NCBI GenBank assembly: GCA_964609385.1
Contig: CAZSSM010000004.1
Location: forward strand, 79,122-143,121
Direction: 5' to 3'
Origin: CAZSSM01 sp964609385
GTDB taxonomy: Bacteria; Planctomycetota; Planctomycetia; Isosphaerales; Isosphaeraceae
DNA: 64,000 nucleotides
Notes under the pieces: model-generated
Seen by the model: the letters and a program-made list of their open reading frames with translations, nothing else
What the model was told of the DNA's origin: nothing
Databases searched by the model: none
Made by a program: the position numbers and the translations under genes
Shown: one piece after another, positions 36,114-45,375 of the stretch
Numbering within the stretch: position 1 is the stretch's first letter
Layout: each line of letters starts with the position of its first letter

Positions 36114-37129
36114 GAATTCCTTCCCTCGAAGTCCCCGAGTCGGACACGGAACTCGCCGCCTGGCTGGAACGGGAACTCCTTGGACCCGACCTAAGCGCCC
36201 TCGTCGCCGAATTAATCCAGTTCGGAGGCGGCCATAACGATGACATACCCGGGATCCGCAGGGTCCTCGGCGGCGACATCAAGCGGATCTTGGAGCAGGG
36301 ACTTTCCGATGTCGAGCCGGGCTGTCTCCGCGAGTTGCTCGCCTATCCAGCTCTCCTGCTCCAACTTCAGGACGCCATCTTCCTCAAAGGTGGACCTTAC
36401 TGGACCCGCCAACTCTACGGAGCGCTGGTCGAAGACCACGAAGGCCGTGACTCGGAATTCTCGGCTCTTCCTCGATCATCCGCGCCGCCTCGTAAAGTCG
36501 ATCCGACTGAGGTGACTGAAGCGCGACTTGGATCCACCGAGGTCTCGGACATACCAACGCGATCCAAAACACGACGACCGCCAAGCTACTGGCAGCGACG
36601 GGGGAAGTTCATTGCTGCGCAATTCGCCATCGCAGCCTTGCTGTTGACGATCTGCACACCGTTGGGGATTTGGATCGCCAGTCTCCAGTCGCAAGTCGAG
36701 ATCGCCCGAGTCCAGATCAATAGTCAACGCTGGGGTTGGCTTCAGCCGAACGCCTTTGATCCCGAGCTTTCTGCGGATCAATACTTGATCCATCTATCGA
36801 CTCTGGCTGAGGACTGGTTCGATCGCACCCCTGAGTCGGCTTCCGAACTGGCCCTTCGGATCGGTCAGTTCCGCTCAGCCTGCGCCCTGCTCATCCTGGC
36901 CGACCACGAGCAACTCGACGAGCAGGATCGCGACTGGCTCCGCGAGCGCTGCCGGATCTGGTCCGGGAAGTTCCAAGACCAGCTCAATGCCCTCGAACAG
37001 CCCACCCTTGAGACGGAACCCGAAGTCGACTTCGTCCCCATTCGCGATCAAGCCGACGAGACGGTCCGAACTCTCATCCGACTCCTCAACGAGCGTGCCC
37101 AAGAGATCAGAAACCGGACCATCGCGTGA
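36110..37129 (+). CDS. Single-pass membrane protein, probable anti-sigma factor
   Basis: 339 residues. The N-terminal ~160 residues are soluble and cytoplasmic by topology, with a mostly helical acidic domain. One membrane helix follows basic residues at about 163-186 (KFIAAQFAIAALLLTICTPL). The periplasmic part is helical (DQYLIHLSTLAEDWFDRTPE, ERCRIWSGKFQDQLNALEQP). It overlaps the sigma gene by 4 bases. Layout and coupling fit a membrane anti-sigma factor that releases the sigma factor on an envelope signal; no zinc-binding HxxxCxxC motif is present, so it is not a ZAS-type anti-sigma. Confidence 0.65.
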   Translation: MRIPSLEVPESDTELAAWLERELLGPDLSALVAELIQFGGGHNDDIPGIRRVLGGDIKRILEQGLSDVEPGCLRELLAYPALLLQLQDAIFLKGGPYWTRQLYGALVEDHEGRDSEFSALPRSSAPPRKVDPTEVTEARLGSTEVSDIPTRSKTRRPPSYWQRRGKFIAAQFAIAALLLTICTPLGIWIASLQSQVEIARVQINSQRWGWLQPNAFDPELSADQYLIHLSTLAEDWFDRTPESASELALRIGQFRSACALLILADHEQLDEQDRDWLRERCRIWSGKFQDQLNALEQPTLETEPEVDFVPIRDQADETVRTLIRLLNERAQEIRNRTIA

Positions 37130-37679
37130 GCCTCGATCGGGCGTTCGACCGGGATCGTCATCGTGCATCCTCATGACCGACCGCTCACGACCTCCGGGCC
37201 GACAAGCATGAGGATTGCCCGCCGAACATGCTTGGGGAGGTGAGGCCACGCCTCAATGACCTGAAGGAGATCAGGGGGCCACTCGGCGCCGGTGGGCAAA
37301 TGGTGGGCAACGACTTGGTCTTGTCCACCTAACTCCTGACGCCGAAGAGATTTATACAAATGAGATTGGGGACTCATAATCCCTAGGTTGCAGGTTCGAG
37401 TCCTGCAGGCCGCATCCCCAACCGAAGCCGACTCGGGTCGACAACTCCCGACAGAATCAGGAGTTGCGGGCGTTCGACCCGAATCCGTGTCTTCCCCACT
37501 TTCCGACACAAAGCGACGGCGTGCGACCCCTTCAGTGGGCAAATCGTGGGCAAGACCATAACCTGGTATTTTCGAATAAATGTATTCTTGTAATAAAATC
37601 TTATAAATTTGATAAGAGTAATTTTTAACGTTTTTATTAATTTGTTATATTTAATAATAAATACTATTTTATAATTCAC
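37130..37679. other. Right border of the island with AT-rich tract
   Basis: It contains attR (37368), about 135 bases homologous to the 3' end of the integrase gene, and from about 37566 to 37680 an extremely AT-rich stretch unlike anything else in the window. On the minus strand 37171-37320 encodes a tail (LLQVIEAWPHLPKHVRRAIL) that resembles the C-termini of proteins found near planctomycete integrases, perhaps the remnant of an older element. Confidence 0.5.
37368..37419 (+). repeat. attR core: second copy of the tRNA 3' part
   Basis: Exact match to 22720-22771. It includes the 3' 47 bases of the tRNA (37368-37414) without the acceptor 5' half, D arm or full anticodon stem, so it cannot be a functional tRNA. 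Confidence 0.8.
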
Positions 37680-39161
37680 TCAAGATATTGAACCCAAGCG
37701 ATCACATTGATCGCAGTGTCCACATCGCGTGTCGATAAGTTCGTCCGATTCGAACGCCCGCAAGATCGCTTTCCATCGACAACTCCGGTCCTCTTGTTCC
37801 AGTTCGCAGTAACGCTCGAGGCGAACGAGTTGATCTTCTTCGCGGCGTCGACGATCACGGAGCGAATCGCTGAGCGCGCAGAGATCCTCCATCGTCAGAG
37901 CATCGTCGCGAAGCGTGTAGCCATCATGGCCATCGCGTTCGACGATCCGTTGACGTTGGAAGATCGTCAAGCATCGCTTCATTCGGGTCGCAGAGATCGG
38001 CGAGATCGGCTTGAGAGACTCCAATGTGATCGACGTGTCCGCATCGGCGAGTCGCGACAAGGCATGATAGGCCGAGTGTAAGTCCTGGCCGTCGGGCGTC
38101 GACTTCGGCGCCTGGAATCGGACCTTGCGCCGATCGGCCGTGTCGTAGAGGAGGGTGCATGTGGCCGACTCGAGATCGCGGCCGGCTCGGCCGATCTCTT
38201 GGTAGTACGACTCGATACACCCGGGCATCTGATGGTGAATCACGAAACGGATGTCCGGCTTGTCGATCCCGAGCCCGAAGGCGTTGGTCGCGACCATCAC
38301 ATCGATCTGACCGTCGAAGAACCGGGACTGCTGCTCATCGCGGCGTCGGGCACTGAGCCGACCGTGGTAGATCCCGATGCGTCGGCCGGACCCGCTGAGC
38401 GAGTCGGCCAAGTCTTCGACCGCCTTGATCGTGGCACAGTAGATGATGCCGGTCCCGTTCTGCCCGTCGAGCAGCCGGGCCACGGCTTCGCGTTTGCTAG
38501 AGGGGCCCTCGACCCGCTCGACTCCCAAGTGGAGGTTGGGGCGGTAGAATCCTGTGCGGACCAGGCGAGCGTCGGGGATCTCCAGGTGTTGGAGGATGTC
38601 ATCGACGAGATCGGGTGTGGCCGTCGCCGTTAGGGCCAGTACCGTGGGTCGTCCCAGTCCGTCAACGAACCGTGCCAGATCGAGGTAGTCGTCCCGAAAG
38701 CTCGGTCCCCACTGACAGATGCAGTGGGCTTCGTCGACGACGAAGAGGGCGACCGGGATGGTTCCGATGATCTCCAGGAGGTTCGGCTCGGCCAATCGCT
38801 CCGGCGTTGTGAAGAGGAGCCGATGTCGACCCTCGACAACTTCGGCCAGGATCCGCCCCTGTTCCTCGTCGGGCATCCCGCTGTGGAGCGCCTCGGCGTC
38901 GAACCCGTGGCTTCGAGCTTGGGCCACCTGGTCGGTCATCAAGGAGATCAATGGGCTGACGACGATCGTTAGGCTGGCGTTGTGGCGGGCCGGCATCTGA
39001 TAGCAGAGGCTTTTGCCCGAGCCGGTGGGCATGACCACCAGCGCGTCGCGGCCGGACAGGACCGAGCTGATGGCTTGGACCTGCCCAGGTCGAAAGGACT
39101 CATGACCGAAATGGTGTCGCAAGAGGGTCCGAAGCTGGGCCTCTGACGGTTGGCCGATCAT
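37680..39161 (-). CDS. RecQ-family ATP-dependent DNA helicase
   Basis: 493 residues from the ATG at 39161, whose ATGA overlaps the stop of the upstream membrane-protein gene. Helicase motifs in order: FRPGQVQAISSVLSGRD (motif 0), MPTGSGKSLCYQ (Walker A), SPLISLMTDQV (Ia), VVDEAHCICQWGPSFRDDY (DEAH, aromatic-rich loop), LALTATA (III), GIIYCATIK (IV), VATNAFGLGIDKPDIRFVIH (V) and YYQEIGRAGRD (VI). The C-terminus has a RecQ zinc-binding cluster (CELEQEDRSCRW, CGHCDQC). No HRDC domain. A 3'-5' helicase in recombination repair; a strain-specific role beside the island is possible but unproven. Confidence 0.9.
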   Translation of the reverse strand: MIGQPSEAQLRTLLRHHFGHESFRPGQVQAISSVLSGRDALVVMPTGSGKSLCYQMPARHNASLTIVVSPLISLMTDQVAQARSHGFDAEALHSGMPDEEQGRILAEVVEGRHRLLFTTPERLAEPNLLEIIGTIPVALFVVDEAHCICQWGPSFRDDYLDLARFVDGLGRPTVLALTATATPDLVDDILQHLEIPDARLVRTGFYRPNLHLGVERVEGPSSKREAVARLLDGQNGTGIIYCATIKAVEDLADSLSGSGRRIGIYHGRLSARRRDEQQSRFFDGQIDVMVATNAFGLGIDKPDIRFVIHHQMPGCIESYYQEIGRAGRDLESATCTLLYDTADRRKVRFQAPKSTPDGQDLHSAYHALSRLADADTSITLESLKPISPISATRMKRCLTIFQRQRIVERDGHDGYTLRDDALTMEDLCALSDSLRDRRRREEDQLVRLERYCELEQEDRSCRWKAILRAFESDELIDTRCGHCDQCDRLGSIS

Positions 39162-41119
39162 AGGGAGTTGCTCAGATCGGCGTTGAACATGGCCCCAAGG
39201 ATCCCGCCCACGAGCGCCGCAGTGGCTGAGAGCACAGCCGTGCCGAAGGCCCACCAAGCCGCCGAGGCCGCCACGACGCGCGCCTCTTCGGCAGCGTGCA
39301 AGGCTTCATCCCGAGCGGCCTTGAGCTTACGCCGGACCTTGTTCTTGAGCCGCCTCGCCTTGGTCAGGGCCTCGTCACGGATCGATTCAGCCTCGTCGAG
39401 GAACCGTTCGGCGTCCTGCTCGTCCCAGTCCGAGCGCGCTGAGGCGATGATCGCTTCGAGGGTCTCCCGGTCCATCGCCTTGAACCGCTTGACCAGGGCG
39501 TCCGCGCCGGACTCGGGGTCGTCGAAGAGCAGTTCCAGATCGTGTCGGATCGCGTCGTAGTTCAGCTCGGGCCGGTCCAGCGAATTCAGGTAATTGCGGG
39601 CCTTCGACTCGATCTGAATTTTGGCCTGCTCGAGCTGCTCGTGTGAGAACTGCTTGGTCTGTTCCTTCTGATCGGTCAGTTCGTTGAGCAATTCGCTGGT
39701 CGTCTGTTCGATCTGACCGACGAGCTGCTCGGCCTCTTGTTGATCGAAGTCGTCGCGCTCAGCCAGCAGGGCCACGACGGTCGAGCGGTCGAACTGCTCC
39801 AACCGCGACTGGATCGCCTGGACCCCCGCCTTGGGTCGCGTCACCAGCGCCCTCAGATCAGACTTGATCGCTTCGGGATGAAGTTCTTCTTTGTCGGTGT
39901 CACGGAGATAATCTTCGAACCGATGTCGGGTCTTCTCCGCGTCCTGCTTCGACTGACCGGCCAGACCTTGAGCGGCATCAAGGACTTGTTCTTCGGTTGA
40001 TTTGTCGGATTGGGCCTCACGTCGGATCCGGTTCAGTCCCGAACTGAGCCCTTGTTCGACCGCCTCGGCATCCTCGGCCGTGATCTTGCCGTCGTCGCGC
40101 AGTTGGGCCACAACGCGCTCGAATTCAAAGGGTTCATTGGCGTCGCGGGCGGCGATCGCATGGACTTCGAGATCGTCGAAGAGCTTGAGGAATTCGCGAC
40201 GGATCCGGCCCGGCTCGATTCGCTGGGGTTCGAGCTGCTCGACGTACTGACGGAACTCCCGACGGAGGTTGGCGAAGGCGTTGTCGGAGGCCAACTCGTC
40301 GGTGATTGCGTCGGTGATGCTGGAGGCGATGTCAGCGGCCCGTTGCTCGGTCGACTTTTCGAACAGCGAAGCGGCCGATTGGTAGGCCCCGCGAACGCCG
40401 TCCAAGGCGAATCGGCTGATCGAGCCGACCATCGTGGAGACCGCCGCGGCCTCAAGGACGAAGAGGACCAGGTACGACAGGCTCCAGATCGTCAGGCCCA
40501 GCAGGGCGCCGGCGACGACGTCGACGGTGAAGCCCAGCGAGATCGCCGCCCAGGCGGCCAGAAACAACGAGAGGCTCGTCGTAATCGTCGACCAGAAGCC
40601 GAACCGATTGGTGACGCCGTGAATCTGTTCCTCGAACGACGAGCCGTTGGCACCGTTCTGTGAACTCGTCGAGCCGTTCCGTTTGGAATCCTTCGACTTC
40701 TCATCAATCGGCCCGATCATCGAAATTCCCGCGGCGATCGAGAACTGCGTCAGCAGCAATTGCAGTCCGAGGGCAAGGAAGAGCCCGGTGAGGATGACCG
40801 CCAGGAACGAACCTGCGCCGGCCAGTGGTGCGGGGGGCACGACCACCGACGCGGCGGCTCTGGGTTCGTCGATCAGCGCTGTCGAGGCCGTATTCAACGA
40901 TGATTGGTCCGCTGCGGGGACTGGTGACCGTTCGGCAAGCCCCGTCGCAGGCTCATCGGTCGCGGTCGCTGGGACCGACTCGGGCGCGTCTCGTCCGTCC
41001 GTCGAGGGGCTATCTGGAACTTGTTCGATGCCGATCGAGTCTTGAGCAGTGGCCGGACTGGCCAGGAGCATCAGGGCCAGTAGGGTGGACGCGAACGGCC
41101 AGGTCGTCTGGGCGGTCAT
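39158..41119 (-). CDS. Large repeat-containing membrane protein
   Basis: 653 residues: signal peptide (ASTLLALMLLASPATAQ), Ser/Pro/Ala-rich spacer, then hydrophobic helices at about 105-130 (SFLAVILTGLFLALGLQLLL) and 175-235, and a long charged helical region (about 240-610) with repeated units such as FEDYLRDTDKEELHPEAIKS and KARNYLNSLDRPELNYDAIR. A last membrane helix is near the C-terminus (FGTAVLSATAALVGGILGAM). Similar repeat proteins occur in cyanobacteria and are of unknown function. It is in the envelope-stress neighbourhood and overlaps recQ by 4 bases. Confidence 0.7.
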   Translation of the reverse strand: MTAQTTWPFASTLLALMLLASPATAQDSIGIEQVPDSPSTDGRDAPESVPATATDEPATGLAERSPVPAADQSSLNTASTALIDEPRAAASVVVPPAPLAGAGSFLAVILTGLFLALGLQLLLTQFSIAAGISMIGPIDEKSKDSKRNGSTSSQNGANGSSFEEQIHGVTNRFGFWSTITTSLSLFLAAWAAISLGFTVDVVAGALLGLTIWSLSYLVLFVLEAAAVSTMVGSISRFALDGVRGAYQSAASLFEKSTEQRAADIASSITDAITDELASDNAFANLRREFRQYVEQLEPQRIEPGRIRREFLKLFDDLEVHAIAARDANEPFEFERVVAQLRDDGKITAEDAEAVEQGLSSGLNRIRREAQSDKSTEEQVLDAAQGLAGQSKQDAEKTRHRFEDYLRDTDKEELHPEAIKSDLRALVTRPKAGVQAIQSRLEQFDRSTVVALLAERDDFDQQEAEQLVGQIEQTTSELLNELTDQKEQTKQFSHEQLEQAKIQIESKARNYLNSLDRPELNYDAIRHDLELLFDDPESGADALVKRFKAMDRETLEAIIASARSDWDEQDAERFLDEAESIRDEALTKARRLKNKVRRKLKAARDEALHAAEEARVVAASAAWWAFGTAVLSATAALVGGILGAMFNADLSNSL

Positions 41120-41330
41120 GGTGAGAGAGTCTCATCTCAGGTGTTTTGTGATGGTTGATTTGGCCGGAGAGTCGAAGCTTGGTCGGGAGGGTGGCGGCCG
41201 TCGAAAGGATCGGCCGATGCCCGGCCCTGATGAGCGACCGGCGCTTCGGCTCGATGGAAGGGAAGGGATCCGAGCCGGACACCACCCCACGCAGGGCGGA
41301 TCGCCGGCTCGGAATCGATCAAAGGTTGGG

Positions 41331-42146
41331 TCAGTCGTTTCCGTCGTTCTTCATGCCGAAGTGGCTGTAGATGGTTTCAACGAATGCCTGGTCCTTCAGC
41401 CGAGAGTAGTCGTCACCCTTGAGCATCGGGGCGGACTCGAACTGCGAGTCGGTGACGTTGACCTGCACCAGGGCCTTCGAGCCGTCGTTGGCCGTCTCCA
41501 TGTTGACCACGGCGACGGGGACTGCCAGATGGTCCTGGCCGAGGCCGAGGACACCGCCCTGGCCGGCGATTACGAAGGCGATTTGGTTGTTCTCGATCAA
41601 GAGGTCGTCGACCTGGCCGAGTTCCACATCCGAGTCGTTGCGAATCCTTGTGCCGATGAGCACCTTGGCGCGGATCAGCTCGGAGTGCGGCTTCTCGTCG
41701 GCCTTGGTGCTGAAGAACTCATGGTTTCGCTCGTGGAAGCTGGCGTTGGCCAGGTCGCGGTAGTTATCCCGATTCAACACCGGGGCCTTGGCAAACTGTT
41801 CTTTGGTCATCGTCAGCCGAACGACCATGGACCCGTCTCGCTGGGTCGCGATGAAGGCGTCGCGCGGGATAGCCACGTAGTCGGCATTGACTCCAACGAT
41901 CCCGCCACGCTCCGCGACGATGTACTCGAGCCGGCCCTCAGTGCTGAACAGAACGTCCTCGACGTTGGCCAAGTTCTCCTCGCCGGTGCCCTCGATCGCG
42001 CTGCCCAGGAGGTCATTGACCTTGCGGATCTCCAACAGCTTGGCCGGGCGGTCGGCCTGGTAGTCCTGACTCGTCTGGCCGATCTCGTTCTGTGCCGAGG
42101 GTGCGACGATCATGCAGGCCATAGTCAAAATCAAATCAGCGATCAT
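41331..42146 (-). CDS. Exported protein with two PRC-barrel domains
   Basis: 271 residues from the ATG at 42146 (GAGGAG 8 bases upstream), with a signal peptide MIADLILTMACMIVAPSAQN. Two PRC-barrels are visible at about 40-120 (NDLLGSAIEGTGEENLANVE, EYIVAERGGIVGVNADYVAI) and 165-250 (AKVLIGTRIRNDSDVELGQV, IAFVIAGQGGVLGLGQDHLA). PRC-barrel proteins of this type are common in stress loci next to DUF2383 and channel genes. The role is probably structural in the periplasm. The long upstream extension in the same frame has no support. Confidence 0.8.
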   Translation of the reverse strand: MIADLILTMACMIVAPSAQNEIGQTSQDYQADRPAKLLEIRKVNDLLGSAIEGTGEENLANVEDVLFSTEGRLEYIVAERGGIVGVNADYVAIPRDAFIATQRDGSMVVRLTMTKEQFAKAPVLNRDNYRDLANASFHERNHEFFSTKADEKPHSELIRAKVLIGTRIRNDSDVELGQVDDLLIENNQIAFVIAGQGGVLGLGQDHLAVPVAVVNMETANDGSKALVQVNVTDSQFESAPMLKGDDYSRLKDQAFVETIYSHFGMKNDGND

Positions 42147-42582
42147 TCGGAACTCCTCGAAGTACTCAAGGTTGCTTGGAAACTTGGTATCCGCCTTCCG
42201 ATACCCTTTTGGGATCGGACAGGCCGCAGACCTCCCGGGCAAAACGTATTCCAAAACCAGAGAAACACGAGTCGTGTAACCGGCCGGGGGGCGTCCTTGC
42301 TCGAGAACGTCCGGGGGCCTCAGATGATCATGGTTCGGATTGTTGACAAGTCCGGACTGGCTGGGAGGATCCCGGTCCTCCCGAGAACTGGTCAAGAATT
42401 GGTCGATGAGCGCGTCTTTGAGGCCGGCGCTCATCACCGCACACTCAGCGTTTTCTGAAGGGCATCAATCTTGCTATTGTGTCTGTCGGACACCGGATGA
42501 TGGTCGTGTCCGGGGTCAGCACCGATCGATAATCAGAAACCCCTGGAAACAACATGGTTTTCACAGAAATCGGATCGTCACA
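42147..42582. other. Divergent intergenic region, PRC-barrel and MscS genes
   Basis: About 435 bases with no supported gene or strong hairpin. Promoters for both divergent genes should lie here. Confidence 0.35.
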
Positions 42583-44421
42583 ATGAAGGGTTCATGGGTG
42601 CGATGTCGCGATCGTGGCTTGAGCGTTCTCCTGTTGCTCACCTCCGGTTTCTTGACGTCGAGCGTCTCAGGCCAAGAGGGTCAATCGAGCGCGGAAGCCT
42701 TCGATGTGGCCGGAGGGACCTGGAATAGTGGCCTGTCCGGTCCCATCGATCGGCGGTCGCTGGAGACCCCTTGGGCCACCTTGGACAATCTGATCGGATC
42801 GGTGCATGAAGGGGATCTGGATCGGGCGGCCTGGTCGCTCGATCTTTCCGGCTTGCCCGATGAGGAGCAGGCCGAGCGAGGTCCGGAGCTGGCGCGGAAG
42901 CTTGTGGAGGTGATGGACCGTGAGGTCTGGGTCGATTGGAACCGGCTTTCGGATCGGCCTGACGGGCGGGTGGATCGGCCGAGCCTGAAGCAGCAGGCCT
43001 CCGGTTCGAGTGCCTCGGGGCCACACCGGAGCATTCTGCTGGGCGCGGTGTCACTGGAGGGTCGGGATCGCGATATTCGGCTCCGGCGGATTGCCCCCGA
43101 GCAGGGGGCTCCGGTCTGGGTCATCTCGCCGAGGACGGTTGGCTATGTCGAGCCGCTGCATCGCGTCTATGGTCCATCACGGTTCGAACGTTGGCTGCCT
43201 GAGCCGTTGACCGAGCACGATTTCCTCGGCATCGAGGTCTGGCAGTGGCTCGGTCTGTTCGTGTTCTTGGGACTTGGTGTCGCGATCGGATTCGGGTTGG
43301 AACTGCTGATCGAGCGGATCCTGATGACAAGTCTTCCCGATCGCTTCAAGCCGTACGCCGGCACGGTCCGGATCCCCTTGACCATCGCCGTCGGGCTGTT
43401 GATCTTCCAGCAGCTCACCTCACATTTTCTCAGGCTGGGGGGTCCGGTGCTCGGCGTCCTGGAGCCGATCCTATTGGTCGTGGTCAGCCTGGCGATCGTC
43501 TGGACGATCCATCGCTTGGTCTCAACGATCGCCGAGCGGTTCCGGAATCGGCTGGCCGACGAGCCCGGCCATAGCGCCATGATCACCCAGATCTCGGTGG
43601 CCAAGCAGATCGTCTCGGCCCTGGTTTTGGTCATCGGGATTTGCCTGACGCTCAGCCAGTTCCAATGGTTTCAATGGATGGGCCTGACCCTGCTCGGCTC
43701 GGCTGGGATCGCCGGCCTGGTCCTCGGCGTGGCCGCCCAACGGACGCTGAGCAACCTGATCGCTGGGATCCAACTGGCCCTGACCAAACCGGTCGTCGTC
43801 GGTGATGCGGTCGTCTTCGAAGGGCAGTGGGGCTACGTCGAAGAGATCGCGATGACTTACTTGGTCATCCGGACCTGGGACCTAAGGCGCTTCGTCGTTC
43901 CGCTTAACTATCTGATCGACCGCCCGATCGAGAATTGGTCCAAGTATTCCGAGGCGTTGATCAAGCCGGTCTACGTGAAGGTCGACTACCGGACCGATGT
44001 CGGGGCCGTCCGTAAGCATTTCGACGAGATCCTCCGCGACAACCCGCTCTGGGACGAGCAGACCGAGCCGAAGTTGCAGGTCGTCGACACCGGCGAGACG
44101 ACCATGACCCTTCGTGCCCTCTGCAGCGCCCGGGACTCGTCGGAGGCCTGGGACCTCCATTGCCAGGTCCGCGAGGCGCTCCTGGACTATCTCGCCGAGC
44201 GGGCCGACGGCCGCGACCTGCCCCGAAGGCGGCTGGAGCTCGAGCCCTCCGAGGCCCTGTATGAGTTGGCCTCGTCCTCTTCGGAGTCGCCTGACGGCGC
44301 AACGAGCAATCGATCCGGGGGGGACCGGAAGGATGAGAATGATCGTAAATCGAGCAAGGGCGGGTCAAATCGAAACCAGAGTGGTCCGAAACGGCGCAAG
44401 GCATCCCAAGGATCCGAGTGA
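42583..44421 (+). CDS. Mechanosensitive ion channel (MscS family)
   Basis: 612 residues from the ATG at 42583. A signal peptide (LSVLLLLTSGFLTSSVSGQE) and a ~190-residue periplasmic domain precede membrane helices from about 215. The MscS core has the pore-lining helix (LTLLGSAGIAGLVLGVAAQR) followed by TLSNLIAGIQLALTKPVVVG and the beta-domain (DAVVFEGQWGYVEEIAMTYL). The cytoplasmic C-domain is followed by a basic, disordered tail. It opens on membrane tension during osmotic downshock. It is divergent from the PRC-barrel gene and adjacent to other stress-type genes. Confidence 0.88.
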   Translation: MKGSWVRCRDRGLSVLLLLTSGFLTSSVSGQEGQSSAEAFDVAGGTWNSGLSGPIDRRSLETPWATLDNLIGSVHEGDLDRAAWSLDLSGLPDEEQAERGPELARKLVEVMDREVWVDWNRLSDRPDGRVDRPSLKQQASGSSASGPHRSILLGAVSLEGRDRDIRLRRIAPEQGAPVWVISPRTVGYVEPLHRVYGPSRFERWLPEPLTEHDFLGIEVWQWLGLFVFLGLGVAIGFGLELLIERILMTSLPDRFKPYAGTVRIPLTIAVGLLIFQQLTSHFLRLGGPVLGVLEPILLVVVSLAIVWTIHRLVSTIAERFRNRLADEPGHSAMITQISVAKQIVSALVLVIGICLTLSQFQWFQWMGLTLLGSAGIAGLVLGVAAQRTLSNLIAGIQLALTKPVVVGDAVVFEGQWGYVEEIAMTYLVIRTWDLRRFVVPLNYLIDRPIENWSKYSEALIKPVYVKVDYRTDVGAVRKHFDEILRDNPLWDEQTEPKLQVVDTGETTMTLRALCSARDSSEAWDLHCQVREALLDYLAERADGRDLPRRRLELEPSEALYELASSSSESPDGATSNRSGGDRKDENDRKSSKGGSNRNQSGPKRRKASQGSE

Positions 44422-44449
44422 TCCTGATCTCACTCGGAAGCTCACTTGA

Positions 44450-44848
44450 TCAACCACTAGCGGTGCGGCGGGCCTCGCGGAGCAACCGGAGGTTTCGCGA
44501 GGTCGCCTTGAACGAAACATCAAAGAGGTCGCCGACCAATGGGATGGCGCCCAACGTCGTCTCCAAACCGACGTTGCCTAACATTCGCAGGGCTGTCCAT
44601 CCTGAGACCCGTGGATCGCGCCAGGCGATGAGGATTAAGCTCGACTGGATGAGTCCGCTCACGGTATCCCCGGCGATCGGAACCAATCCGAGCACCGCAT
44701 CCAGCCCGACACGCACGGATGTGCCTGGGATCGTGATCGCCTCGTCCATTATGTGAGCCAATAAGTCGAGGCCGTCGCCGCCTCGGTCCGGGTCTCGGAC
44801 CATGTCCTGCGACTCAACCGTTTTGTCGTTATGATCAATTGGAGTCAT
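44450..44848 (-). CDS. DUF4112 membrane protein
   Basis: 132 residues from the ATG at 44848. It has the DUF4112 core: hydrophobic segments VRVGLDAVLGLVPIAGDTVS and LGAIPLVGDLFDVSFKATSR, with the repeated P-x-x-GD motif, and ends NLRLLREARR. Integral membrane protein of unknown function that is frequent in stress and envelope gene groups. The longer frame would add residues with no similarity. It converges on the MscS gene with 28 bases between. Confidence 0.8.
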   Translation of the reverse strand: MTPIDHNDKTVESQDMVRDPDRGGDGLDLLAHIMDEAITIPGTSVRVGLDAVLGLVPIAGDTVSGLIQSSLILIAWRDPRVSGWTALRMLGNVGLETTLGAIPLVGDLFDVSFKATSRNLRLLREARRTASG

Positions 44849-45088
44849 AGGGAAAAGTACCTCTGTATTACAAGGCTGATTTAACGATCGTCTTAGGCAA
44901 TTGATGACAATTTCCAGGCCAAACCGGGAACGAACTGAACCAATTTCGCGTTGTCGCTGTGACCGATCGAATCGGCACGACGGTTGCACCGGTTTGAGAT
45001 CGTCGCGAGACGTGAGAACGATCCTCGCTACGGTCGTTGACGATTTACCACTCGAGTTTCCCTCCTGAATCGATAGGGGAGCAATACC

Positions 45089-45259
45089 ATGTTGGGATGG
45101 GCCCTCGCTTTCTTGGTTATTGCCTTGATCGCCGGTGCGTTGGGGTTTGGTGGCATCGCCGGAGCCGCCACGGGGATCGCCAAGATCCTATTCGTGGCCT
45201 TCCTGATCCTGTTCGTTCTGGCCCTCATCTTTGGTCGTACCCGCAAACCGGTGGCCTGA
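45089..45259 (+). CDS. DUF1328 small membrane protein (YtjA family)
   Basis: 56 residues: MLGWALAFLVIALIAGALGF then GGIAGAATGIAKILFVAFLI and a basic tail. Two hydrophobic helices with the AGxLGFGGIA motif of DUF1328/YtjA. GGGGA lies upstream of the ATG. These small proteins are found in osmotic and envelope-stress regulons of many bacteria. A 10-base element, GACGATTTAC, lies 51 bases upstream and recurs before the Pmp3-like gene. Confidence 0.8.
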   Translation: MLGWALAFLVIALIAGALGFGGIAGAATGIAKILFVAFLILFVLALIFGRTRKPVA

Positions 45260-45375
45260 TGATCATCGGTTGCTCTCACGGTCGGCCGGTCGAGCCGGCT
45301 GGCTCTGAGAGCACCGAAAAAACTTTCATGAGAAACTTGAAACACCCTGATTGAATTAACGAAGGAGGATTTGTC

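Noticed and set aside
37368..37414. A second tRNA gene
   Set aside because: Only the 3' 47 bases are present; no acceptor 5' strand or D arm.
37383..37679. A small minus-strand ORF ending RPAGLEPAT over the attR repeat
   Set aside because: It arises from the antisense of the tRNA 3' end and the AT-rich tract; the same peptide ending appears antisense to many tRNAs.
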